Shown piece by piece: positions 18,993-28,100 of a DNA stretch of 64,000 nt (positions are counted from its first letter, which is position 1; the number at the start of each line of letters is the position of its first letter). This stretch comes from Roseivivax isoporae LMG 25204 (GTDB taxonomy: Bacteria; Pseudomonadota; Alphaproteobacteria; Rhodobacterales; Rhodobacteraceae). The notes below the pieces were generated by a model that was not told where the DNA came from, searched no databases, and worked only from the letters and a program-made list of their open reading frames with translations. The position numbers were made by a program, and so were the translations under genes. The DNA lies in assembly GCF_000521865.1 (NCBI RefSeq), contig NZ_JAME01000013.1, positions 57,308 to 121,307 on the forward strand, written 5' to 3'.

Positions 18993-19622
18993 ATGTTTGA
19001 CCAAAGCGAGATACTGGACGCGACGCAGACGGTGGAATGGATCCCGGCGCTGCGGGCCTATGCCCGGACGCTGGTGCGCAACGACGCCGATGCCGACGAC
19101 CTCGTCCAGGAGACGCTCACCAAGGCGATCCGCAACCGCGAGAAGTTCAAGGCCGGCACCAACCTGCGCGCCTGGCTCTTCGCGATCATGCGCAACACCT
19201 TTTACAACAACATCAAGCGCTCCCGCCGCGAGGTGACGGGCTCGGCCGACTGCGTGTCCGGCACCGTGTCCTCGCCGGCGACGCAGGAATGGTCGCTGCG
19301 CGGCCGCGAGATGCTGGCCGCCATCGACCGGCTGCCCACGCATTACCGCGAGATGCTCATCCTCGTCGTGATGTTGGGCGAGACCTACGAACGCGCGGCA
19401 GAGATCTGCGGCTGCACCATGGGCACCGTGAAGAGCCGCGTGAACCGCGCCCGCAACATGGTCGCGCGTGAACTCGACCGCGAGGTGCCGCCCGCGCCGG
19501 CCGAGGCCGCCGCACCCGCGGAACCGCCCCGCCGGGCCGTGCGCGCCACCGCGCGCAGCGGCAGACGCGCCGCAGATGCCTCGGCCCAGAAGCCACGACG
19601 ATCAGGACCGCGCGGCTCGTAG
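18993..19622 (+). CDS. ecfG: EcfG-family general stress sigma factor
   Basis: A 209-residue ECF sigma factor that directs RNA polymerase to the GGAAC-N17-GTT promoters spread over this window. Region 2 is residues 14-75 (WIPALRAYARTLVRN, DADDLVQETL, NLRAWLFAIMRNTFYNN). Region 4 follows near 105-160 (LPTHYREMLILVVMLGETYE, CTMGTVKSRVNRARNMV with the HTH). The last 48 residues form a basic Ala/Pro/Arg-rich tail not usual in EcfG proteins. The ATG at 18993 is preferred over an upstream GTG (18930) because region 2 starts soon after. Confidence 0.92.
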   Translation: MFDQSEILDATQTVEWIPALRAYARTLVRNDADADDLVQETLTKAIRNREKFKAGTNLRAWLFAIMRNTFYNNIKRSRREVTGSADCVSGTVSSPATQEWSLRGREMLAAIDRLPTHYREMLILVVMLGETYERAAEICGCTMGTVKSRVNRARNMVARELDREVPPAPAEAAAPAEPPRRAVRATARSGRRAADASAQKPRRSGPRGS

Positions 19623-19640
19623 GCCGCGCGACCCACGCGG

Positions 19641-20795
19641 TCACTGCCCGTCCCCGTCCGGTCCGGTCTCCTGCCCGGGACGCGGCGGTTCGGCGGCCCG
19701 CCTCTCCGCCGGCTCGGGCGTCGGGCTCAGTTCGCCCCGCAGGCGCGGCAGCGCCTCGGGATGTTCCCGCTGGAGCCAGTCCAGCATCTTTTCCCGCACC
19801 TCGCAGCGCAGGTCCCAGTTCAGCGGCGAGGTCCGCGCGCTCATCAGGCCGCGCAGGTGGATCGTGTCCTTGTCGGTGCCCACGACCTGCAGCACCTTGA
19901 CCTTGCCGTCCCAGAGCGCCGAAGCCTCGACCACCTCCTCGAGCTTGGCGCGCATCTCGGCCACCGGCAGCGTATAGTCCGCGTACCAGTAGACCGAGCC
20001 GATGATCGACGCGGTCTCGCGCGTCCAGTTCTGGAACGGGTTCTCGATGAAATAGGACAGCGGCACCACCATCCGCCGCCAGTCCCAGAGCCGCACGACC
20101 ACGTAGGTCGCGAAGATCTCCTCGACCCAGCCCCACTCGTTCTCCACGATCACCACGTCCTCGAGCCGGATGGGCTGGGTGATGGCGATCTGGATGCCGG
20201 CAATCAGGTTCGACAGGACGGGCCGCGCCGCAAGCCCGAGGACCAGCCCCGCCGCCCCCGCCGAGGCGAAGAGGCTCACACCGTAGCGCCTAACGCTCTC
20301 GAAGGTCATGAGCGCGACCGCGACGGTGACCATGCCGAGCAGGATCTCGATCGCGCGCCGCAGCACGCGGACCTGGGTCACGCGCTTGCGCGCCATCAGG
20401 TTGTCCTCGAGGTCGAGCCGCTGGCGCTGCAGGGACCGCTCGGTGACGAAGTTCGTGATCAGGATCAGCGTCCAGCCGATCAGCAGGATCACGAGGACGA
20501 GCACCGCGTGCCAGATAGCGCCGCCCAGATCCGGCGCCATCGACACCTGCGGCAGCGTCAGGAGGAGCGCCGTCAGCAGCGCCACCAGCCGCAGCGGGCG
20601 CCGCGCCCGCCGCAGGAGCGCGGCGCGCATGTCGCGCCGACCGTCGATCCGCGTGAGCGCCATCCGGAACGCGAGGCGGTGGAGGGCGAGCGCGATCGCC
20701 ACCGCGAGGGCGACCTGCGCCAGGGGCAGCACCACGTCCGGGGCGCGATCGAGCGCGGCGGCGAGCCGCGCCCACAGGTCGCGGGCGGACTCCAT
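19641..20795 (-). CDS. MscS-family mechanosensitive channel
   Basis: A 384-residue membrane protein. Four or five hydrophobic segments fill the first 200 residues. The pore-lining helix and its continuation are SLFASAGAAGLVLGLAARPVLSNLIAG, followed by the beta domain IRLEDVVIVENEWGWVEEIFATYVVVRLWD that marks MscS. The C-terminal 40 residues are Pro/Glu-rich. It should release solutes on hypo-osmotic shock. It starts 3 bp after the stop of the SSS transporter, with which it shares the EcfG promoter at 22441. Confidence 0.88.
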   Translation of the reverse strand: MESARDLWARLAAALDRAPDVVLPLAQVALAVAIALALHRLAFRMALTRIDGRRDMRAALLRRARRPLRLVALLTALLLTLPQVSMAPDLGGAIWHAVLVLVILLIGWTLILITNFVTERSLQRQRLDLEDNLMARKRVTQVRVLRRAIEILLGMVTVAVALMTFESVRRYGVSLFASAGAAGLVLGLAARPVLSNLIAGIQIAITQPIRLEDVVIVENEWGWVEEIFATYVVVRLWDWRRMVVPLSYFIENPFQNWTRETASIIGSVYWYADYTLPVAEMRAKLEEVVEASALWDGKVKVLQVVGTDKDTIHLRGLMSARTSPLNWDLRCEVREKMLDWLQREHPEALPRLRGELSPTPEPAERRAAEPPRPGQETGPDGDGQ

Positions 20796-20798
20796 GGC

Positions 20799-22409
20799 CT
20801 ACCAGAACCAGGCGATGGTGCCGGCAAGCGCAAGGATCAGGACCCCCGACCAGATCGTGCGGTCGCGCCAGAGCGGGCGTTCCCAGCGGGTGAAGACGTG
20901 CACGAATTCCTCGCGCGACCAGACGAGCTCGTCGACATGCTTGCGTTCCTCGGGCGTCGTGCGTGTCGCGGCCGAGAGGCCCACATGCAGCACGATGCCC
21001 GCGAACATCATGACCGTGGACATGATGGTGTAGTGGATCGCCGGCAGGCCCGCCGCCTCCCAGACGCCGGTGACTTCCTTGGCGAGGAAGAGCGGGATGC
21101 CCACCACGAGGCCGAAGACGATGGTCCAGAAGGCGCCCGTCCCGTTCAGCCACGGCACGAAGAGGCCGAGGATGTAGACCACGACGATGGTCGGGATGAT
21201 GTAGCTCAGCGACGACTGGAAGTAGCTGAAGAGGCTCTCGAACGAGCCGATGAAGGGCGAGTAGACCGCGCCGAAGACCATCACCACGCCGGTCACGATG
21301 CGGCCGATGCCGACCATGCGTCCCTCGCTGATCCCGGGCCGGAAGGGCTGGACGAAATCCTTGACCACCAGCGTCGAGGCCGAGTTCAGCGCGGAATCGA
21401 GCGAGGACATGATCGCCGCAATCAGCGCCGCCATGATGAGCCCGCGCAGGCCCACCGGCATCAGGTCGAAGGCGAGCGAGGGAAAGGCCAGGTCCGGCGT
21501 CTCGAGGTCGGGATAGAGCTGCAGCGCGATGATGCCCGGCAGGATCATGAGGAAGAGGTTGGGAAGTTTCAGGAAACCGGCAAAGAGCGCACCGGTCTGC
21601 CCCTCGCGCAGGTTCTTGGCGCCGAGGGTGCGCTGCACGACGAACTGGTTGATCGTCCAGTAGTAGAAGCCGAGCAGCACCACGCCCCAGAGGCCGGTCC
21701 ACGGCAGGAACTCGTCGTCCGCCGACAGGATCAGGTGCTGCTTGCGCTCGGGGATGCCTTCCCACAGCTGCGACCAGCCGCCGATCTCGTTCAGACCGAT
21801 CCAGAACAGGGCCGCGGCACCGCAGATCAGGAGGACCGCCTGCACCGTGTCGGTCACCACCACCGCCGAGAGCCCGCCGAGAATGGTGTAGAGACCCGCG
21901 ACCAGCGCAAGCACGGCGACCGCGGTCCAGATGTTGAGATACTCGGTCACGTTCGAGATCACGAGCCCGCCGGCGTAGAGCGCGCCCGCGGTGTCGATGA
22001 ACATGATGGCGAGGATGGTGAAGAGCGAGAAGGCCCGCCGCGACCGCACGTCGTAGCGGTACTCGAGATATTCGGGCACCGTGCCGATCTTGGCCCGCAG
22101 GTAGGAGGGCAGGATGAAGATCGCAAAGAGGATCAGCACGAAGGCGGCCGTCCACTCGTAGTTGAAGATCGACACGCCGTTCGAGTAGGCGCCCCCCATC
22201 AGCCCGACAAAGCTCGACCCCGACATGTTCGAGGCAAAGAGCGAGAAGCCGATCAGGTACCAGGGCAGCGAACGGCCGGCGAGGAAGTAGTCGTCCGACC
22301 CGCCCTTGAGCTTGCGCGAGACGTAGACACCGTGGGCGATGATGCCCACGAAGTAGACGGCGACCACCGTGAAGTCGATCCAGCTTAGCTCGAATTGCGC
22401 GTTGCCCAT
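20799..22409 (-). CDS. Sodium:solute symporter (SSS/SLC5 family)
   Basis: A 536-residue transporter with about 14 hydrophobic segments. SSS features are GGSDDYFLAGRSLPWYLIGFSLFASNMSGSSFVG at the N-terminus (Na-site region), GLYTILGGLSAVVVTDTVQ, and AALIAAIMSSLDSALNSASTLVV (the conserved Ser-rich helix 8). Overall it looks closest to the sugar/inositol branch, which is inference. Cotranscription with an MscS channel suggests osmolyte uptake coupled to osmotic release. Its ATG is 34 bp downstream of a symmetric EcfG promoter. Confidence 0.88.
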   Translation of the reverse strand: MGNAQFELSWIDFTVVAVYFVGIIAHGVYVSRKLKGGSDDYFLAGRSLPWYLIGFSLFASNMSGSSFVGLMGGAYSNGVSIFNYEWTAAFVLILFAIFILPSYLRAKIGTVPEYLEYRYDVRSRRAFSLFTILAIMFIDTAGALYAGGLVISNVTEYLNIWTAVAVLALVAGLYTILGGLSAVVVTDTVQAVLLICGAAALFWIGLNEIGGWSQLWEGIPERKQHLILSADDEFLPWTGLWGVVLLGFYYWTINQFVVQRTLGAKNLREGQTGALFAGFLKLPNLFLMILPGIIALQLYPDLETPDLAFPSLAFDLMPVGLRGLIMAALIAAIMSSLDSALNSASTLVVKDFVQPFRPGISEGRMVGIGRIVTGVVMVFGAVYSPFIGSFESLFSYFQSSLSYIIPTIVVVYILGLFVPWLNGTGAFWTIVFGLVVGIPLFLAKEVTGVWEAAGLPAIHYTIMSTVMMFAGIVLHVGLSAATRTTPEERKHVDELVWSREEFVHVFTRWERPLWRDRTIWSGVLILALAGTIAWFW

Positions 22410-22440
22410 GGAGTCGCTCCTGCGGTTGCTGCGGTCCGCC

Positions 22441-22467
22441 GGAACAAGACGATCACATCATTGTTCC
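22441..22467. promoter_or_regulatory. Symmetric EcfG promoter of the SSS-MscS operon
   Basis: GGAAC (22441-22445), 17 bases, GTTCC (22463-22467). The minus-strand reading serves the symporter (ATG 22409). The plus-strand reading points into the 3' end of the P450 gene, so it would give antisense transcription if active. Confidence 0.75.
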
Positions 22468-22488
22468 AGCGGATCGGCCGCCGCGCGG

Positions 22489-23724
22489 TCACGGACGCGG
22501 CGCGGTCGCGGCCGCGAGGCCGCTCAGGCGCACGCCGCTGGCGGGCTGCGCGGGCATCCGCGACAGCGACACCGACAGGTCCTGCGGAGGTGCCGTCCAG
22601 TCGACGCGGCGGCAGAGCACGCGCAGTGCCGCCACGATCAGCGCGACGCTGACAGGGTCTCCCGGGCAGCGGTGGGTGGTGGACACCACGCCCCCGCCCT
22701 GCGGCACGAAGCTGTCGTCGCCCGCCCGCCAGTCGAGGTCACGATCTGGGCGGAAAGCCTGCGGATCGGGAAAGCGCGCGGGGTCCTGCATCGTGCCCCA
22801 GAGGTCGGCCAGCACCCATTGGCCGGGCGCGAGCGTGAGCCCCTCGTGCACGACAGGTTCGGTGGCGATGGCCCCGATCAGCGGAAAGAACGGCGCGGTG
22901 CGGCGGATCTCCTCCGCAAAGCGGCGCAGGCCCTCGTCGTCCGCGACCGCGAGCCGCTCGCGCCAGACCGGGTCGATCACCAGCCGCCGCGCGGCGAAGG
23001 CCATGTAGCGGCCGATGGCGGTCACCGGGCGGAGGAGGTTCAGGATCTCGACCACCGCCACGTCGCGCGGCAGGGGGCGTCCGTCCTCGACGAAGGCCGC
23101 GATGCGGCCCGCGGGACTGTCGGGCGGCACGCCCGCGTCGAGCGCGGCGGCCACGCGGCGCTCGGCGCGCCGCCGGCGCCCGAGCGCGCGCAGAAGCTCC
23201 GGACCGACCCGGCCGGCACGGTCCACCATGAGGAAGAGATCGCGCCGGAACCGCGGGTCGCCCGAGAGGTCGCGCCCGAGGCCCGCCCATCGCGCCGCGA
23301 CCGTCGCCAGCGCGTAGCTTGCGGAGTGGAGCACGCAGGTCTCCCGCTCGCGCAGGAGCCGCGCGGTCCAGTCCTCCTCGAACCGCGCCGCGAGCGCGGC
23401 CGCGGCGCCGCCCGACCCAAGCATGTCCCAGAACAGCGCCTTGCGGCGGTGGTGCGCCGCGCCGTCGAGGGTCTGGATGCTGCCCTCGTCCTGCAGCAGG
23501 TGCAGGACGCTCCGGGGCATCGCGCCGCGCCGGGTCAGCCCGGGCGCGCCGTAGAGAAGCCGCACGCCGCGCGGCCCGGTCAGGCACACCGCGTCGCGCA
23601 GCATGATCCGGGTGCGGAACGCGTCCGTCCCGAGCCGCGCGCAGCGGTTGGGGATGAACGCGTAGCCTTCGCGCAGGAAGGCGAGCGTGGCGTCGCCCCG
23701 CCCTGCGCGCTGCGGTTCCATCAT
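22489..23724 (-). CDS. CYP152-type cytochrome P450 (fatty-acid peroxygenase)
   Basis: A 411-residue P450. The haem thiolate is Cys353 in FVPQGGGVVSTTHRCPGDPV. The Arg232-Pro233 pair in EILNLLRPVTAIGRY is what CYP152 peroxygenases have in place of the usual acid-alcohol pair; the Arg holds the substrate carboxylate so that hydrogen peroxide can drive hydroxylation without a reductase. No electron-transfer partner is nearby, in keeping with this. The start overlaps the stop of the SDR gene (ATGA, 23721-23724), so both come from the EcfG promoter at 24596. Confidence 0.82.
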   Translation of the reverse strand: MMEPQRAGRGDATLAFLREGYAFIPNRCARLGTDAFRTRIMLRDAVCLTGPRGVRLLYGAPGLTRRGAMPRSVLHLLQDEGSIQTLDGAAHHRRKALFWDMLGSGGAAAALAARFEEDWTARLLRERETCVLHSASYALATVAARWAGLGRDLSGDPRFRRDLFLMVDRAGRVGPELLRALGRRRRAERRVAAALDAGVPPDSPAGRIAAFVEDGRPLPRDVAVVEILNLLRPVTAIGRYMAFAARRLVIDPVWRERLAVADDEGLRRFAEEIRRTAPFFPLIGAIATEPVVHEGLTLAPGQWVLADLWGTMQDPARFPDPQAFRPDRDLDWRAGDDSFVPQGGGVVSTTHRCPGDPVSVALIVAALRVLCRRVDWTAPPQDLSVSLSRMPAQPASGVRLSGLAAATAPRP

Positions 23725-24569
23725 ATCATCGGCTCACCGCCGGTGACCGCCACGGTCGCGCCCGCGGTGTAGCTCGAGGCCGGGTCGGCCAGCATCACGT
23801 AGGCGCTGGCAAGCTCCGCGGGCTGCGCAGGTCGGCCCATGGGCTTGCTCTTGCCGAAATTCTCGACATCCGGCAGCGTCGAGGGGATGAGCGGCGTCCA
23901 GACCGGGCCCGGCGCCACGCAGTTGACCCGGATACCGCGCGGCGCGAGCATCTGGGCGAGCCCCGCGGTGAAGTTCTGGATCGCGCCCTTGGTGGTCGCG
24001 TAGGCCAGAAGGCCCGGGTTCGGGCTGTCCGAGTTGATCGAGGCGGTGTTGATGATGGACCCGCCATCGGACATGAGCGGCGCCGCGGCCTTGCACAGGT
24101 AGAACATCGCGTGGATGTTCGTGCGGAACGTCGCATCCCATTCCTCGTTCGAGATGTCCTCGAACGCGTCGAAATGCGCCTGGTGGGCGGCGTTGTTCAC
24201 GAGGATGTCGAGCCGGCCGAAGGCCTCGTGCGCGTCCCGCACCAGGCTGCGGCAATGCGCCGGATCCTGGATGTCGCCCGGCACCACGTAGCCGCGCCGC
24301 CCGGCGCCCTCGACCAGCGACAGGGTCGCCTGCGCGTCCTCGGTCTCGTCGAGATACGAGATCATCACGTCGGCGCCCTCGCGCGCGTATGCCAGCGCCA
24401 CGGCGCGGCCGATGCCGCTGTCGCCGCCGGTGATGAGGGCCGCCATGCCCTCGAGACGGCCCGAGCCGCGATAGCTCTCCTCGCCGTGGTCCGGCTGGGG
24501 CGACATGGCGCCGGTATGGCCGGGCATCGGCTGCTCTTGCGGATCGAACGGGGGTGTGCGGTCGGTCAT
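23721..24569 (-). CDS. SDR-family stress oxidoreductase (YdaD/YghA-like)
   Basis: A 282-residue short-chain dehydrogenase with the extended N-terminus (DRTPPFDPQEQPMPGHTGAM) found in general-stress SDRs of the YghA/YdaD type. It has the cofactor motif ALITGGDSGIGRAVALAY, DILVNNAAHQAH, catalytic Ser in INTASINSD and Tyr-x3-Lys in YATTKGA. The ATG at 24569 has a strong AAGGAG Shine-Dalgarno. It is the first gene of an EcfG-driven pair with the P450 gene. Its substrate is unknown, perhaps a lipid-derived aldehyde or alcohol. Confidence 0.9.
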   Translation of the reverse strand: MTDRTPPFDPQEQPMPGHTGAMSPQPDHGEESYRGSGRLEGMAALITGGDSGIGRAVALAYAREGADVMISYLDETEDAQATLSLVEGAGRRGYVVPGDIQDPAHCRSLVRDAHEAFGRLDILVNNAAHQAHFDAFEDISNEEWDATFRTNIHAMFYLCKAAAPLMSDGGSIINTASINSDSPNPGLLAYATTKGAIQNFTAGLAQMLAPRGIRVNCVAPGPVWTPLIPSTLPDVENFGKSKPMGRPAQPAELASAYVMLADPASSYTAGATVAVTGGEPMI

Positions 24570-24595
24570 CTTGGTCTCCTTCCGATTTTCCAGCG

Positions 24596-24620
24596 AACAA
24601 GACGCGCGCCGCGATGTTCC
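24596..24620 (-). promoter_or_regulatory. EcfG promoter of the SDR-P450 pair
   Basis: On the minus strand GGAAC (24620-24616), spacer of 17, GTT (24598-24596), 27 bp before the SDR ATG. Read on the plus strand the same site is CGAAC-N17-GTT, one mismatch off, and faces the small Cys-rich gene at 24701. Confidence 0.8.
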
Positions 24621-24700
24621 CGGGGAAGGCCGCGCCGATCCTCGGCCGGCAAGGCGCCGCCCGCCCGGCGGCGCGGACACGACACGCAAAGGAGCGATCC

Positions 24701-24925
24701 ATGCCGCAATGCGACCAGTGCGGAAACGACTACGCCAACCTCATGACGATCGAGAAGAACGGGCAGCGCTACGGCTTCGACTGCTTCGAATGCGCGATCG
24801 AGAAGATGGCGCCGCGATGTGCCGTCTGCTCGACCCGCGTGATCGGACACGGGATGGAAACCGACGACGCGATCTATTGCTGCGACCACTGCGCGCGGCG
24901 CGCCGGCGCGGACGCGCGCGCCTGA
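24701..24925 (+). CDS. Small Cys-rich, probably zinc-binding protein
   Basis: A 74-residue protein with nine Cys, placed as CDQC, FDCFEC, CAVC and YCCDHC, plus His. These pairs could hold two zinc ions, much like a double zinc ribbon or LIM-type knuckle. AAAGGAG lies 7 bases before the ATG. It is flanked by stress promoters and may use the near-consensus plus-strand reading of the site at 24596. No specific function can be given. Confidence 0.75.
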   Translation: MPQCDQCGNDYANLMTIEKNGQRYGFDCFECAIEKMAPRCAVCSTRVIGHGMETDDAIYCCDHCARRAGADARA

Positions 24926-24971
24926 CGCGCCCGCCCGGCACGGCCGGGTCAACCAGAACGTACACTGCGCG

Positions 24972-24996
24972 GAAACAATTCCGACCGCCGAATGTT
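24972..24996 (+). promoter_or_regulatory. Variant EcfG-type promoter of the hybrid kinase gene
   Basis: GGAAAC (24971-24976), 17 bases, GTT (24994-24996). It has the same -35 variant as the nepR promoter and lies about 136 bp before the kinase ATG. Confidence 0.6.
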
Positions 24997-25131
24997 TACG
25001 GCGGTCGGCCCGCCCCTCAGGATGCACACGGGAAATCAGGACCTGCGACATGCGGTCGGTGCACCCGAGGGGCCTGCCGAACCGCCGCGACGGGAACACG
25101 CGGCGGAAGATCGCGGGGGGTAGGGACAGCC

Positions 25132-28100
25132 ATGGACCCGAGGACTAGGACGACCATCGTCGGCATCGGCGCGTCCGCCGGTGGCATCCCGGCGCTCGAG
25201 ACGTTCTTCGGCCGTCTCGGCACGGTGCGGCGGATGGCCTTCGTGGTGGTGACCCACCTCAATCCCGACCATCACAGCCGCCTGCGCGAGGTGATCGCGC
25301 GCCATGCCGGGATCGACGTGCTGACCGCCGAACACGGTCAGGAAGTGCGCCCGGGCCGGATCTACGTGATGCCCGAGGCGTGCCTTCTGCGCATCTCCGG
25401 CGGCCGGCTCACCCTGTCGGAGGCGCCGAAGGACGGGCCGCGACCCAATCCCGTCGACGTGTTCCTCTCGGCGCTCGCGCAGGACCAGGGCGACCGGGCG
25501 GTCGGCATCGTGCTGTCGGGGGGCAATTCCGACGGCACGCTCGGGATCAAGGCGATCAAGGAATGTGGCGGGGTCACGCTGGCGCAGACCACGGGCACCG
25601 ACGATGCGCCCGCCCACGGCCGCATGCCGAGGAGCGCCATTTCCACGGGCCTCGTCGATTTCGCGGTGCCCGTGACCGAGATGCCCGACACGCTGCGGCG
25701 CGTGATCGACAGCCGCGCCTCGTTCGAGGCGCTGTCGGTGCATGTCGAGGACGGCGGGCGCGACCCGGCGCTCGACGTGGCCTTCGAGGTGCTGCGCAGC
25801 CACACGGGGCACGACTTCTCGGGCTACAAGCGGCGGATGTTCCTCCGCCGCCTCGCACGGCGGGCACAGATCGTCGGCACGCCCAGCCTCGAGGGATACG
25901 TCGCGCGCATGCGCAAGGACCCGGCCGAGGTCATGGAGCTCTACCGCGACCTCCTCATCAACGTGACGCGGTTCTTCCGCGACGCCGAGGCCTTCGAGGC
26001 GCTCGAGCGGCACGTGATCCCGGAGCTCTTCCGCGACCGCGGCCCGGGCGACATCGTGCGCGTCTGGATCCCGGGCTGCGCCACCGGCGAGGAGGTCTAT
26101 TCCATCGCCATCCTGATGCAGGAGCGGATGGCAGCCCTCGACGCGCCGCCGCAGGTCCAGATCTTCGCCACCGACATCGACGAGGCGGCGCTGCAGGTCG
26201 CCCGCGCCGGCCGCTACCCCGAGGAATTCGCCTCGGGCATCCGCCCCGACCGGCTGCAGCGGTTCTTCCGCCGCGAGGCCGGCCAATACGTGGTGGAAAA
26301 GCCGGTGCGCGACCTCTGCATCTTCTCGGCGCACAGCGTGATCTCGGACCCGCCCTTTGCGCGGATGGACCTGCTGTCGTGCCGCAACCTCCTGATCTAC
26401 TTCGCCCGCGATCTGCAGGACCAGGTGATCCCGACCTTCCACTACGCGCTGAAGCCGGGCGGCTTCCTGTTCCTCGGCACGTCGGAGAGCATCAGCCGCA
26501 AGGACGACCTTTTCCAGCCGGTCGACCGCCAGCAGCGCATCTTCCGAAGCCGCGCCACCGCGGGCGCGCGCCCCGAGGTCCCGCGCGGCTTTCTCGGCGG
26601 CAGCACGGGGTTCGGGCGGATGACTTTCGGACCCTCGGAGCCGCGCCCGTCACGGGCGACCCTGCAGCTGCGCCAGCGCGTCGAGTTGCAGGTGCTCGAC
26701 CGGCACGCGCCACCGCACGTGGTGGTCGATGCCCGCGGCGAGGTCGTCTACTACTCGGCCCGCGTGAGCCGGTTCCTCGAGATCCCGCGCGGCGCGCCCA
26801 GCCGACGGCTTCTCGACATGGTCCCGCGCGAGATGCGGTCGGACCTGGCGGGCGTCCTGCGCGAGGCGATGGAGACGGGCCTGCCGGCCGAGCGCAGGAC
26901 GGCGCCCGCGGTCGACGCGGGCCATCCGGCCGAATACCTCCTGACGGTCGAGCCGATGCACCTCGGCGGCCACGACGAATCCGTCTACCTCGCGCTCTTT
27001 TCACCTGCCCCTCCGGCCGAGGAGAGCCCAGCCCGGGCCGAGGCGCAGCATCACGACAGCCAGGACGACGAGCTGCGAGAGATGCGCGAGCGGCTGCATT
27101 CCACGATCGAGGAATACGAGACCGCGCTCGAGGAGCTGAAGGCGTCGAACGAGGAACTCGTGTCGGCCAACGAGGAGGCACAGTCGGGCAACGAGGAGCT
27201 CGAGGCGTCGAAGGAGGAGATGCAGACCCTCAACGAGGAGCTCTCGGCCACCAATGCCGAGCTGACCCGGCGGCTCGAGGAACTCGATGCCGCGCACGAC
27301 GACATGCGCAACCTCTACGACGCGACGCAGATCGCGAGCGTCTTCCTCGACGCGGATCTCGTGATCCGGAGCTACACGCCCGCGGCAGTCACGTTCTTCC
27401 ACCTGCGCGAGAACGACGTCGGCCGCCCGCTGAGCGATCTGGCCCACGCGCTCGACCGGGACTTCCGCGACGACCTGCGGCGGGTGCTCGAGACCGGCGA
27501 GATGCTGGAGCGGCGCGTCGGGCCGCACGGAGCCGAGCGGCGATACCACCTCGTGCGGCTCATGCCCTACCGCGCCCGGTCGGGTGACGTGGCCGGCGTC
27601 ATCGTCACGCTCATCGACATGACGAGCCTCGCCGCAGCCGAGGACAACCACCGCATCCTCATCGACGAGTTGAACCACCGCGTGAAGAACATGCTCTCCG
27701 TGGTCATCTCGGTGGTGAACGCGACCCTGCGCAACGCGAAGGGAACCGAGGATTTCGAGGCGGCCGTGATCAGCCGCCTGCACGGCATGGCCCGCACCTA
27801 TGCGCTCCTGTCCGAGGAGCAGTGGCAGGACGTCTCGCTCGACGCGCTGGTGCGGCAGGAATGTTTCGCCCACGATCCCGCGCGGTTCCGGATCGAGGGG
27901 CCGGATGTGCCCCTGCCCGCGCGCCGGTCGCTGCCGGTGGGGCTCGTGCTGCACGAACTGGCGACGAACGCCGCAAAATACGGCGCGTTGAAACATTCCG
28001 ACGGCACCGTCCGGATCCGCTGGACGGTGGATGGCGGCTGGGTGCGGCTCGACTGGCGCGAATGCAACGGACCGCCGGTCCGAGAACCGGAGGCCGACGG

